Source of the DNA: an uncultured Nostoc sp.
GTDB taxonomy: Bacteria > Cyanobacteriota > Cyanobacteriia > Cyanobacteriales > Nostocaceae
Assembly: GCF_937863485.1 (NCBI RefSeq)
Contig: NZ_CALMFY010000045.1
Span: forward strand, 1-41,464
Length of the DNA stretch: 41,464 nt
Direction of reading: 5' to 3'
Shown: one piece after another, positions 1-8,708 of the stretch
Position numbering within the stretch: position 1 is the first letter of the stretch
How the letters are laid out: each line of letters starts with the position of its first letter
The notes under the pieces: model-generated
Told to the model about the DNA's origin: nothing
The model's database searches: none
What the model saw: only the letters and a program-made list of their open reading frames with translations
Made by a program: the position numbers and the translations under genes

Positions 1-1
1 C

Positions 2-415
2 TTACTTATCCTGACTGATTTTCGTCCTCTTTGCAAAAAACTGGGATGCTCCCATGGCAAAGTCGATCGCCATGCTTTACCCATACCTGAGACAATTACT
101 TCCTATAATCAAGATTATGTGGCACCGCGATCGCAGGTTGAAGAGTTACTTGCAGAAATTTGGGCTAAAGTCTTGGGAAAAGAGCAAGTAGGCGTTCACG
201 ACAATTTCTTTGAATTGGGCGGTCATTCTCTACTAGCGACTCAGCTAACTTCCCGCATTCGGGACACCTTCCAAATAGATTTGCCTGTACGCAATTTGTT
301 TGAAGCACCAACTGTTGAACAACTTGCTAGGTGTATTGACACAATGTATTGGACAGCAAAAGGTGTGAATAACACTGAAACTACCGGAATTCAACGAGAA
401 GAAGTAGAATTTTGA
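2..415 (+). CDS. Non-ribosomal peptide synthetase, C-terminal fragment (A-domain tail + carrier protein)
   Basis: This is the 3' end of an NRPS gene that runs off the left edge; the frame is open from base 2. It ends in a peptidyl carrier domain whose phosphopantetheine site is visible as DNFFELGGHSLLATQL, with the attachment serine in GGHSL. Just upstream, HGKVDRHALP is the A10 motif that closes adenylation domains. The residues before A10 (about codons 1-18) do not read like the usual hydrophobic stretch before NGKVDR. A neighbouring frame gives FVLF instead, so a frameshift close to the left edge is possible. No thioesterase, epimerase or C-terminal docking helix follows the carrier; the protein ends about 50 residues after it. 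The carrier resembles that of the NRPS at 3714-8423. The fragment is certainly NRPS; whether the full gene is functional cannot be judged here. Confidence 0.85.
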   Translation, partial: LLILTDFRPLCKKLGCSHGKVDRHALPIPETITSYNQDYVAPRSQVEELLAEIWAKVLGKEQVGVHDNFFELGGHSLLATQLTSRIRDTFQIDLPVRNLFEAPTVEQLARCIDTMYWTAKGVNNTETTGIQREEVEF

Positions 416-808
416 GAAACCCCTGAGTTAGAAATCACCATGCCATTTATGCCATCCGGTATATGTGTACGAGCCGCAGTAGCGATTAACTTAAGCTATT
501 AGGATAAATGCGCGAATTGGCTGAGTTTAAGCTAAAGGGAAGCAAGAAAAGCTCTTTAAGATCATGTCCGTCTAACTGCTTGTTAAATAAAACTCTCCAC
601 GTAAGAGCCTTACAGTGTTTTTGCGTCAGCCGTAATGATAAGTATTCAACCGGACTTGATATGACTTACTTTTTGATCGCATTTATGTACAGCCTCGCTG
701 CCTGCGTTTTTCAGTCTTGGGAGTTTTTAACAAGCTCACTAAGCTTTTCTACTGCCGTCTTCAAGCAAAAATCTCTAGTAGAAATTAACCTGTATTAGGA
801 AGTGGGCG
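416..808. other. Intergenic stretch without a convincing gene
   Basis: A 96-codon open frame at 508-798 has no recognisable motif, no good ribosome binding site and an atypical composition, so I do not call it. A weak AGGA lies 12 bp before the ATG at 809. Confidence 0.6.
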
Positions 809-2341
809 ATGCACATTGGATTTCTCAACCCTCAAGGCAATTTTGATTCAGGCAATAGTCACATAACGAAACACCCAGATTTTGGGGGTCAGCTGATTTA
901 TGTTAAGCAAGTCGCCATAGCCATAGCTCAAATGGGTCATAAAGTTGATATTCTCACCCGTCAAATCATTGACCCGGAGTGGCCAGAGTTTGCCCAAGCG
1001 ATTGACACTTATCCAGGGGTCGATAACGTTCGCATTATCCGTTTACCAGCAGGGCCAAAAGAATTTTTGCCTAAAGAGTTTTTATGGTCTGATCTAGTTA
1101 GTGATTGGGTACCTAACATCCTGAAATTTTATCAACAGCAGGGTGGCTTACCCGATGCAATGACTGCCCACTACGCCGATGGCGGACTATGTGGCGTTCT
1201 GATTGAAGAAGAGACAGGTATACCTTTTACCTTTACTGCTCATTCTCTCGGCGCTCAAAAGATGGAAAAACTGGAAGTTACCCCAGAAAATCTTACAGAA
1301 ATAGATGAGCAATTCCAGTTCAGATATCGCATCTTAGCCGAACGCCTGAGCATGAATCGCTCGGCTATTAATATCACCAGTACACGACAGGAACGCTTTG
1401 AACAGTACTCTCATCAAGTCTATTGTGGTGCGGTGGATGTAGACAATGACAACCGTTTTGCGGTGATTCCACCGGGAGCAGATTTCTCGATTTTCGGTGC
1501 AAAGGCGCGTTCCGAAAACGAGGAGGCTACCTACCAACTCATTCAGGAGCGATTGGCACGGGACATTGCAGAACCACGTCGAGATTTGCCCACCATCATC
1601 GCATCCAGTCGATTAGAGCCTAAAAAAAACGTATTAGGGTTGGTGCAAGCTTTTGCAATGAGTTCAACACTTCAGGAACGAGCTAACTTGGTGCTACTTA
1701 CAGGAGGGCTGGACGATCCTTTACGAGAGGAGACTAGTGACGACATGACTGAAGAAGTATTAGCCCCCATTCGGGAGGTGGTTAAAGAAAACGACTTGTG
1801 GGGTAAGATCAGTGGATTTGGGTTGTCAGATCAGTCTCAAGAGTCACTAGCAGCAGCCTATCGGTTTATGATTAAATGCCGCTCGGTGTTCGCGCTGACC
1901 GCACTCTACGAACCCTTTGGACTTGCTCCCTTAGAAGCAGCAGTTGCAGGTTTACCAGTGGTAGCAACCAAGAACGGTGGCCCTAGCGAGAGCTTGCAAC
2001 AGGGAAATAACGAATATGGCGTACTCGTTGACCCAGAAGATCCTGCTGATATTGCGCGGGGCTTGGAGCGGTTGCTATGTGATGCTCAGGAGTGGGAGTA
2101 TTTTGCCCAAGCTGGTCAGCAACGAGTGCTAAAGATGTACACTTGGGAATCTACTGCTGAAAACTACCTGTCTTTGCTTGATTCGATTCTGTCTTCACCG
2201 GAAACCCGCCCTCGCGCTGACCTGCTTCCCATCCATCCCTACTTCCGTAATCCAGAATCGCAGACCGATGTTTCTTTGGAAGAATTGAGCGACCTCTACT
2301 TTGGAACTAACCAAAAGGTACTAAGTACATCTAGCCCGTGA
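809..2341 (+). CDS. sps: Sucrose-phosphate synthase (GT4 family, short bacterial type)
   Basis: Predicted to make sucrose-6-phosphate from UDP-glucose and fructose-6-phosphate in the cytoplasm. The 510-residue protein follows the short SPS of Halothermothrix orenii closely as I remember it: the N-terminal FLNPQGNFD, HPDFGGQLIYVK (about 22-33, nucleotide-sugar glycine loop), FTAHSLGAQKMEKL (about 140-153), VIPPG, IIASSRL and the GT4 E-x7-E motif in LYEPFGLAPLEA (E368/E376). It lacks the C-terminal HAD phosphatase-like domain of the longer cyanobacterial SPS, and no separate sucrose-phosphate phosphatase gene lies in the window. The gene stands alone on this strand, convergent with the hydrolase at 2375. 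Sucrose is a compatible solute and, in heterocystous strains, a carbon carrier. A related mannosylfructose-phosphate or other GT4 synthase is the alternative, but the match to SPS is strong. Confidence 0.88.
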   Translation: MHIGFLNPQGNFDSGNSHITKHPDFGGQLIYVKQVAIAIAQMGHKVDILTRQIIDPEWPEFAQAIDTYPGVDNVRIIRLPAGPKEFLPKEFLWSDLVSDWVPNILKFYQQQGGLPDAMTAHYADGGLCGVLIEEETGIPFTFTAHSLGAQKMEKLEVTPENLTEIDEQFQFRYRILAERLSMNRSAINITSTRQERFEQYSHQVYCGAVDVDNDNRFAVIPPGADFSIFGAKARSENEEATYQLIQERLARDIAEPRRDLPTIIASSRLEPKKNVLGLVQAFAMSSTLQERANLVLLTGGLDDPLREETSDDMTEEVLAPIREVVKENDLWGKISGFGLSDQSQESLAAAYRFMIKCRSVFALTALYEPFGLAPLEAAVAGLPVVATKNGGPSESLQQGNNEYGVLVDPEDPADIARGLERLLCDAQEWEYFAQAGQQRVLKMYTWESTAENYLSLLDSILSSPETRPRADLLPIHPYFRNPESQTDVSLEELSDLYFGTNQKVLSTSSP

Positions 2342-2374
2342 AGAAGTAAAGGAAGTTTTAAGTAATCATCCCAG

Positions 2375-3484
2375 CTATAAGCAGCCTGCACAAAACGTGC
2401 TGACTGCTTCGGCAAACTGTTGGTTTTGTTCCATCAATGCCATGTGTCCACCTGGTTTTATGGTGACTCTTTGAGAGTAAGGCAATTCTGCTTTCATGCG
2501 ATCGCTTGCAACGGGTTTAGTTGCTATATCTGAAGCGCCACAAACAACCAACACAGGAATGTTAATAGTTGCAAGTGTTTCTGTTTCATCAAACTTCAAC
2601 ATTGCCAGTGTGCCACGAGCTAGAACACCAGGCGAACCCAATGCTGATAATAGACCTGCAAAACTTAGTTGACCACGTGTTTCAGTACCCGTAAATCCAG
2701 ACAGTTCGACGGTGATGTACAGCGAACCATTCAAATATGAGAGCCAAGTCATCAACCAAAAAATCGGCCACAGCACACTAGTCAGGTACAACACAGGTTC
2801 GAGTAGCGGTTTCTGCAATTTACGTACCAGACCGCTAAAAATACAAGTTTTTACCGGATTGGTGTAAGTAGTATCTACAAGAATTAAGCCAGCCACCCGA
2901 CTCCCTAATTGCTCTGGAAACAGGCGACTGAATGTTAGGTTGATCATCCCACCCATGCTGTGTCCTACCAAAATAACAGGTTTATCCCCTGCTATGGCAA
3001 CAACAGCTTCCAAGTCACGGGCATATTTTTCTATAGAGTGATCATTGTTTTTCGGTTTGGAGGATTTTCCTAGTCCTGGTAGATCCCAAACAATTACTCG
3101 GAAGCGATCGCTTAGTTGTCGTTTGGCATAATACCATATAGTACTGTTTGGCCCCCAACCGTGTGACAAAATAATTGGTTGACCATCTTCAGGTCCAAAA
3201 AACTCTACTTGTAACACGCTCCCATCCGGTCGTGGCAAACGCTGCACGGTTTTGCTACGCATAAACTTAGGTTCCTCGGCTCCTGGACGGCGCAGCAGTG
3301 GCAAACTGATAAAACGACCACCAAAAGACCAAAGAAACATTACTAGCCCAGCCACTAAGTAGGAGGTTCCTACAAGTTCTCCTTCGTACCACTCATAAAG
3401 AATGTATATTCCCCCGCCAAGTACCCCAATCGACAGCAGTTGACTCAACCATACGAGCAGTAAATTATGAGGCATGAACAGCAT
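2375..3484 (-). CDS. Alpha/beta hydrolase with N-terminal membrane segments
   Basis: A 369-residue serine hydrolase of unknown substrate. Two hydrophobic segments (about 9-31 and 41-56) should anchor it in a membrane. The alpha/beta-hydrolase core starts near residue 90: oxyanion region LSHGWGPNS (107-115), nucleophile elbow GHSMGG with Ser176, acid Asp319 in CGASDI and His347 in PGGHMAL, so the catalytic triad is complete. A cap region lies between about 210 and 295. The gene is convergent with the sucrose-phosphate synthase (33 bp between stops) and divergent from the NRPS at 3714. The position next to two NRPS genes makes a role as a stand-alone thioesterase conceivable, but the membrane anchors and sequence look like an ordinary esterase/lipase-type hydrolase, so that is only a guess. 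Confidence 0.85.
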   Translation of the reverse strand: MLFMPHNLLLVWLSQLLSIGVLGGGIYILYEWYEGELVGTSYLVAGLVMFLWSFGGRFISLPLLRRPGAEEPKFMRSKTVQRLPRPDGSVLQVEFFGPEDGQPIILSHGWGPNSTIWYYAKRQLSDRFRVIVWDLPGLGKSSKPKNNDHSIEKYARDLEAVVAIAGDKPVILVGHSMGGMINLTFSRLFPEQLGSRVAGLILVDTTYTNPVKTCIFSGLVRKLQKPLLEPVLYLTSVLWPIFWLMTWLSYLNGSLYITVELSGFTGTETRGQLSFAGLLSALGSPGVLARGTLAMLKFDETETLATINIPVLVVCGASDIATKPVASDRMKAELPYSQRVTIKPGGHMALMEQNQQFAEAVSTFCAGCL

Positions 3485-3700
3485 GAGCCTAAACCTTGCG
3501 ATACGTGATTAACTGCTTTGTCTTTTAGGTTCATACCACAGTTAGTACCATCCTATTTTCAGCCTCAAGAAGGATTTATACCCTGTTATAAGTGTGATAA
3601 AAATGTTGGGTTAGTTAATAAGCAGTGCAGCTTGGCAGAAATTTGCACTTCGCTCACACTTTTGTGTATCTCCTACCTTCTAATAAGTAACAACAGTTGC

Positions 3701-3716
3701 GAAGGGGTATAATTTG
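3701..3716 (+). promoter_or_regulatory. Ribosome binding site deciding a TTG start
   Basis: GAAGGGG ends 7 bases before the TTG at 3714. No ATG in this frame lies upstream of the conserved docking domain, so TTG with this site is the most plausible start of the NRPS. Confidence 0.55.
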
Positions 3717-6700
3717 AATACGGTTGAGTTTTTATCTTATCTTCGCAGCTTAGATATTCAAGTTTTTCTTGATGGTGAAAAGTTTCGCTGTAACGCCCCT
3801 GAAGGGACTCTTACAGGAGAATTACGTGCAGAAATTCAAGAGCGGAAAGCAGAAATTATTGAATTTTTAGAAGCAACTAATCGAACTAATAACCACAGCT
3901 TTAGACCTCTGGTACCTATTTCGCGGTCAGAAAATCTTCCCCTTTCTTTTGCTCAACAACGGTTATGGTTTCTTGACCAATTAATCCCTAATAATGCTTT
4001 CTATAACATTCCACTAGCACTAAATTTAACAGGTTCGCTCAATCAAGCCGCGTTAGAGCAAACTTTTAACGAAATTGTGCGCCGACATGAAGCTTTACGC
4101 ACCACTTTTGTCATTCAGTCAGGGCAACCAGTTCAGGTAATTAATCCTACGCTCAAAATACCCTTGCCAGTAATAGATTTACAGCAACTGCCACAAGCCG
4201 AACGAGAAATGCAAGCGCGACGACTTACTACCCAAGAAGCTCAACGTCCTTTCAATTTATCAACCGATTCGTTGCTGCAAGTAAAACTACTGTGGTTAGA
4301 TGAGACACAATATATCTTGCTGCTAACTATACACCACATTGTCTGTGATGGTTGGTCCATTGGGGTGCTGATTCAAGAGATAGCAGTACTTTACACAGCC
4401 TTTGCCAACAATCAGCCTTCTCCTCTAGCGAAACTTACAATCCAATATGCAGACTTTGCATACTGGCAACGCCAGTGGTTGCAAGGGGAAGTTTTAGAAA
4501 AGCAACTGAGTTATTGGCAGAAGCAATTAGATGGCATTTCTATGCTAAATCTGCCAACCGACAGACCAAGACTAGCTGCTCAAAGTTACCAGGGTGCAAG
4601 GCAACCTCTGCAATTATCAAAAACTTTGAGTAAAGCACTTTTAGCTCTCGGGCAGCAAGAAGGGGTAACTTTGTTTATAACCCTACTAGCAGCATTCCAA
4701 GTTTTACTTTACCGCTATACACAACAAGAAGATATTGCTATCGGTTCACCTATTGCCAATCGCAACCGTAGTGAAATTGAAGGATTAATTGGTTTTTTTG
4801 TCAATAGCTTAGTACTGCGTACCCAACTAAGTGGAAACCCAACTTTTCGGGAATTATTGAGTAGAGTTAAAGAGGTAGCTTTAGAGGCTTATGCTCACCA
4901 AGATTTGCCTTTTGAAAAACTCGTAGAGGAACTACATCCAGAGCGGAATTTAAATCAAAATCCGCTCTTTCAAGTAGTTTTTGCGCTCCAAAATACGCCA
5001 ATGTCCGCCTTAGAATTACCTAGTTTAACTTTAAGTCCGCTACCATTTGAAACGGAAACAACGCGCTTTGATTTGGAGTTCCACTTGTGGGAGCCAAATA
5101 CGCAAAATGGGTTATGGGCAGATAGCTCAGAGGGAATTAGTGGTTTTGTAATTTATAGCACTGATTTATTTGATGATGCTACTATCACCAGGATGCTAGG
5201 ACATTTTCAAAAATTACTGGAGGGTATAGTTGCAAATCCAGAACACCGAATTGCACAATTCCCACTTTTAAGCGAATCTGAGCTATATGATTTATTAGTT
5301 GGATGGAACAATACTCAGTCAGATTATCCTCAAGATAAGTGTATCCATCAATTATTTGAGAGTTTTGCAGAGCAGAAACCTGATGCCATAGCCTTGGTAT
5401 TTGGAGACAGACAACTTACCTATAAGGAGTTAAATATACGCAGCAACAAACTTGCACATTATTTAAAAAAATTAGGAGTTGAAGCCGAAGTTTTAGTAGG
5501 ACTTTGTGTAGAACGCTCTTTTGATATGGTAATTGGGATGTTGAGCATCTTAAAAGCAGGCGGAGCTTATATACCTTTAGATCCAAGCTATCCGTCTGAA
5601 CGTTTAAACTTTATGCTTGAAGATACTAAAATCTCAGTTTTATTAACTCAAGATAAATGGATTAAACGTCTAGGAACCCATAATTCAGAGGTAATCGCTT
5701 TAGATAATGATTGGGAAATTATTACTCAAGAAACTGAAGATAATCTTCCCAACCAAGTTAAAGTAGATAACCTTGCTTATGTCATTTATACCTCTGGCTC
5801 AACTGGAAAGCCTAAAGGGGTTAAAATAGAACATAAAGGATTGTTAAATCTAGTTTTTTGGCATCAAAAAACGTTTACAGTTTCACCTCTTGACCGAGCA
5901 ACGCAGATTTCTGGAGTTGGCTTTGACGCTTGCGGTTGGGAAATTTGGCCTTATCTTAGTACTGGTGCAAGCATTTATTTTGTAAATGATGAAATCAGGC
6001 AAGTACCTGAACAATTACGAGATTGGCTAGTATCAAAAGCGATAACAATTTCTTTCCTCCCAACACCTTTAGCAGAGAAAGTTTTATTATTAGATTTTCC
6101 CACGAACGCGGCTTTACGGATATTACTTATAGGTGGAGACAAATTAAATCAATATCCTTTAGCTGACCATTTTTTTCAAGTATTTAATAATTATGGGCCA
6201 ACTGAAAACACAGTCGTTACAACTTTTGCCCATGTTTCTGTTAAACATAAAGATAATTTAGCACCTGCAATTGGTCGTGCGATCGCCAATACACAAGTTT
6301 ACATATTAGATCAATATTTACAACCTGTACCCCTCGGCGTTTCGGGAGAGTTGTACATAAGTGGTGATGGATTAGCGCGAGGTTATTTAAACTGTCCTGA
6401 CTTGACTGCTAAATCTTTCATTTATCATTCTTTTACTAATAAGTTAAAAGTACGGCTTTATAAGACAGGTGATTTAGTTCGCTATCGAGTAGATGGTAAC
6501 ATTGAATTTTTAGGTCGCCTCGACGAGCAGGTAAAAATCCGCGGCTACCGCATTGAGTTGGGAGAAATTGAAGGGGTACTCAGTCAGCATCCAGCAGTGC
6601 AGCAAACTGTAGTTATAATTCGCGAGGATAAAAGAGAAAAATGCTTAGTAGCTTATGTAGTACCAAAAACCGAATACAGCAGCAAGCAGGAGAATATGCA

Positions 6701-8423
6701 ATTAATGCAATTGCAGAATGAGCAAGTTTTGCAATGGCAAATGCTCTATAACGAAACTTATAACCAACCTGTTGATTCCGATCCAAAATTGAATATTGTA
6801 GGTTGGAATAGTAGTTATACAAATCTACCTATTCCATCAGAGCAGATGCGTGAGTGGGTGGATAACCAAGTCGAGCAAATTTTGGCTTTTCAACCCAAAC
6901 GAGTGTTAGAAATTGGTTGTGGAACAGGTTTAATTCTGTTTAGGGTTGCACCTCACTGCACTAAATATTGGGGGACAGACTTTTCCGCAGTTTCGCTTAA
7001 CTACATTCAGCAGCAGTTACAAAAGCAAGAAATGCCGCAAGTAACGCTGTATCAGCAAATGGCTACTAACTTCGAGAAAGTAGAAACAGGAGCTTTTGAT
7101 GCAGTAATTCTGAACTCGGTTGTACAATACTTTCCTACTATTGATTATCTGATTCATGTATTAGAAGGTGCTGTGGAGGCAACTGCTCCAGGTGGCTTTA
7201 TCTTCATAGGAGATGTACGTAGTTTGCCACTCTTGCAAGCTTTTCATGCGTCAGTGCAACTGTATCAAGCTGAACCTTCCCTTAGCAGCTTTGAGTTGCA
7301 GCAACGGATACAAATGCAGATATTTCAAGAAACAGAGTTAGTCATTGATCCAGCTTTTTTTACTGCAATAAAGCAACACTTTCCCCAGATAAATCATGTG
7401 CAAATTCAACTGATGCGGGGTAAACATCACAATGAGTTAACTGAGTTTCGTTATAATGTGACTCTTCATATTAATGACGAAACTGTTAATAATACTAAAA
7501 ATTATTCCGTGCTAAACTGGTCTGAAGATAATCTAACAATCTCAGCAGTACGTCAGTTATTAATTGAAAATCAACCAGAAATATTAAATATTATTAATGT
7601 ACCTAATGCGCGGGTAATGTCAGCAGTTAAAACAGCAGAATGGCTATCAAACGTAGAAGGTTTTAAAACTGTAGGTCAAATACGTAAAACTTTGCAAGAA
7701 CTCGAAAATTTCGGAGTAGATCCAGAAGATTTCTATGCGCTGAATGTACCTTATGGGGTTGATATTACCTGGTCACATTCAAGTATTGAAGGTCATTATG
7801 ATGTGGTTTTTATACGACAAGATGGAGTAAGTAAGAGAATTATTTTTCCACATAGCATGACTCACTCTCATCCCTGGCAATCTTACGCCAATAATCCCCT
7901 ACAAGCCAAAGCAGCGCGTAAATTAGTGCCGCAGTTGCAGACTTACGTAGCACAAAAACTGCCTGAGTATATGATGCCATCAGCTTTTGTAGTATTAGAG
8001 TCTTTACCTTTAACAGCTAATGATAAAGTCAATCGTCGCGCCTTAAGAGCATTGCATGATGTAATTAAGCTCCAATTGTCTAAAAATTACATCGCACCTC
8101 GGACTGCTGTTGAACAAGTGCTGGTGAAAATTTTTGCTGAGGTTTTAGAAATTAAGCGCGTAGGAATTTATGACAATTTCTTTGAATTAGGCGGTCATTC
8201 ATTACTGGCAACTCAGCTTGTCTCTAGAGTGCGCGACGGTTTATGTGTGGAGTTACCTTTGCGTAGCGTATTTGAAGCATCGACAATTGCACAACTATCT
8301 AAAGTGGTGGAAAGCTTTAAAGAAAGCAATACTCAAAATCAAGCCCCAGTTTTAGTACCACTATCGCGTGAAAGTCGGCGGATTAAGTTATCTTCTTTAA
8401 ACGAAGAGAGCAAGGGGCGTTAG
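3714..8423 (+). CDS. Single-module NRPS: docking-C-A-N-methyltransferase-PCP, predicted to load N-methyl-leucine
   Basis: A 1569-residue module. Domains: TubC-type N-terminal docking domain (1-55, ending in AEIIEFL); LCL-like condensation domain (about 66-500, PLSFAQQRLWFLDQL and active HHIVCDG near 207); adenylation domain (about 540-960, YTSGSTGKPKGV near 690, FDACGWE near 737, NNYGPTEN near 825); an N-methyltransferase inserted after A8 (about 990-1300, SAM motif VLEIGCGTG near 1063); A10; a carrier domain near 1490 (FFELGGHSLL). Aligned by eye to GrsA, the ten pocket residues are D-A-W-F-L-G-N-V-V-K, a published leucine code. Inference: leucine is loaded, N-methylated and condensed to a peptide from an upstream protein docking at the N terminus. 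A10 reads NDKVNR instead of the usual NGKVDR, but its lysine is kept. No thioesterase or epimerase is present, so the line continues in another protein or release is in trans. Product unknown. Confidence 0.93.
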   Translation: MNTVEFLSYLRSLDIQVFLDGEKFRCNAPEGTLTGELRAEIQERKAEIIEFLEATNRTNNHSFRPLVPISRSENLPLSFAQQRLWFLDQLIPNNAFYNIPLALNLTGSLNQAALEQTFNEIVRRHEALRTTFVIQSGQPVQVINPTLKIPLPVIDLQQLPQAEREMQARRLTTQEAQRPFNLSTDSLLQVKLLWLDETQYILLLTIHHIVCDGWSIGVLIQEIAVLYTAFANNQPSPLAKLTIQYADFAYWQRQWLQGEVLEKQLSYWQKQLDGISMLNLPTDRPRLAAQSYQGARQPLQLSKTLSKALLALGQQEGVTLFITLLAAFQVLLYRYTQQEDIAIGSPIANRNRSEIEGLIGFFVNSLVLRTQLSGNPTFRELLSRVKEVALEAYAHQDLPFEKLVEELHPERNLNQNPLFQVVFALQNTPMSALELPSLTLSPLPFETETTRFDLEFHLWEPNTQNGLWADSSEGISGFVIYSTDLFDDATITRMLGHFQKLLEGIVANPEHRIAQFPLLSESELYDLLVGWNNTQSDYPQDKCIHQLFESFAEQKPDAIALVFGDRQLTYKELNIRSNKLAHYLKKLGVEAEVLVGLCVERSFDMVIGMLSILKAGGAYIPLDPSYPSERLNFMLEDTKISVLLTQDKWIKRLGTHNSEVIALDNDWEIITQETEDNLPNQVKVDNLAYVIYTSGSTGKPKGVKIEHKGLLNLVFWHQKTFTVSPLDRATQISGVGFDACGWEIWPYLSTGASIYFVNDEIRQVPEQLRDWLVSKAITISFLPTPLAEKVLLLDFPTNAALRILLIGGDKLNQYPLADHFFQVFNNYGPTENTVVTTFAHVSVKHKDNLAPAIGRAIANTQVYILDQYLQPVPLGVSGELYISGDGLARGYLNCPDLTAKSFIYHSFTNKLKVRLYKTGDLVRYRVDGNIEFLGRLDEQVKIRGYRIELGEIEGVLSQHPAVQQTVVIIREDKREKCLVAYVVPKTEYSSKQENMQLMQLQNEQVLQWQMLYNETYNQPVDSDPKLNIVGWNSSYTNLPIPSEQMREWVDNQVEQILAFQPKRVLEIGCGTGLILFRVAPHCTKYWGTDFSAVSLNYIQQQLQKQEMPQVTLYQQMATNFEKVETGAFDAVILNSVVQYFPTIDYLIHVLEGAVEATAPGGFIFIGDVRSLPLLQAFHASVQLYQAEPSLSSFELQQRIQMQIFQETELVIDPAFFTAIKQHFPQINHVQIQLMRGKHHNELTEFRYNVTLHINDETVNNTKNYSVLNWSEDNLTISAVRQLLIENQPEILNIINVPNARVMSAVKTAEWLSNVEGFKTVGQIRKTLQELENFGVDPEDFYALNVPYGVDITWSHSSIEGHYDVVFIRQDGVSKRIIFPHSMTHSHPWQSYANNPLQAKAARKLVPQLQTYVAQKLPEYMMPSAFVVLESLPLTANDKVNRRALRALHDVIKLQLSKNYIAPRTAVEQVLVKIFAEVLEIKRVGIYDNFFELGGHSLLATQLVSRVRDGLCVELPLRSVFEASTIAQLSKVVESFKESNTQNQAPVLVPLSRESRRIKLSSLNEESKGR

Positions 8424-8708
8424 TAGTTATGAAAAAGTTTTACTGGAGAGCAGAAAGATGGTAATAACCACGGCTTCGGTGTGACTTTAAGGATAAGCTT
8501 GCCGTTACTGTTATATCAAGTTCAGATAAGTTATAAAGCAGACTGGATAAGAGCCATAGCCCGTAGACCTCGCTGAAAAAAGGGTAGTTTAGCCGGGCTT
8601 CAAGCAGATCAATTCATGAGCTAGATCAGTCCAAAATTCCATTGCCCCTATCCATAATTGACCATTGCATTCCAACCCAGAAAGCACTATGTCGGCGGTG
8701 CAGGGTTA
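8424..8708. other. Intergenic stretch between convergent genes
   Basis: No gene and no clear terminator hairpin with a T-run is visible between the NRPS stop and the convergent ABC ATPase stop. Confidence 0.5.

Noticed and set aside
508..798. 96-codon open frame upstream of the sucrose-phosphate synthase
   Set aside because: No ribosome binding site, no motif, unusual composition; probably chance.
3518..3712. 64-codon frame ending just before the NRPS
   Set aside because: Lies in the promoter region between divergent genes, no motif or binding site.
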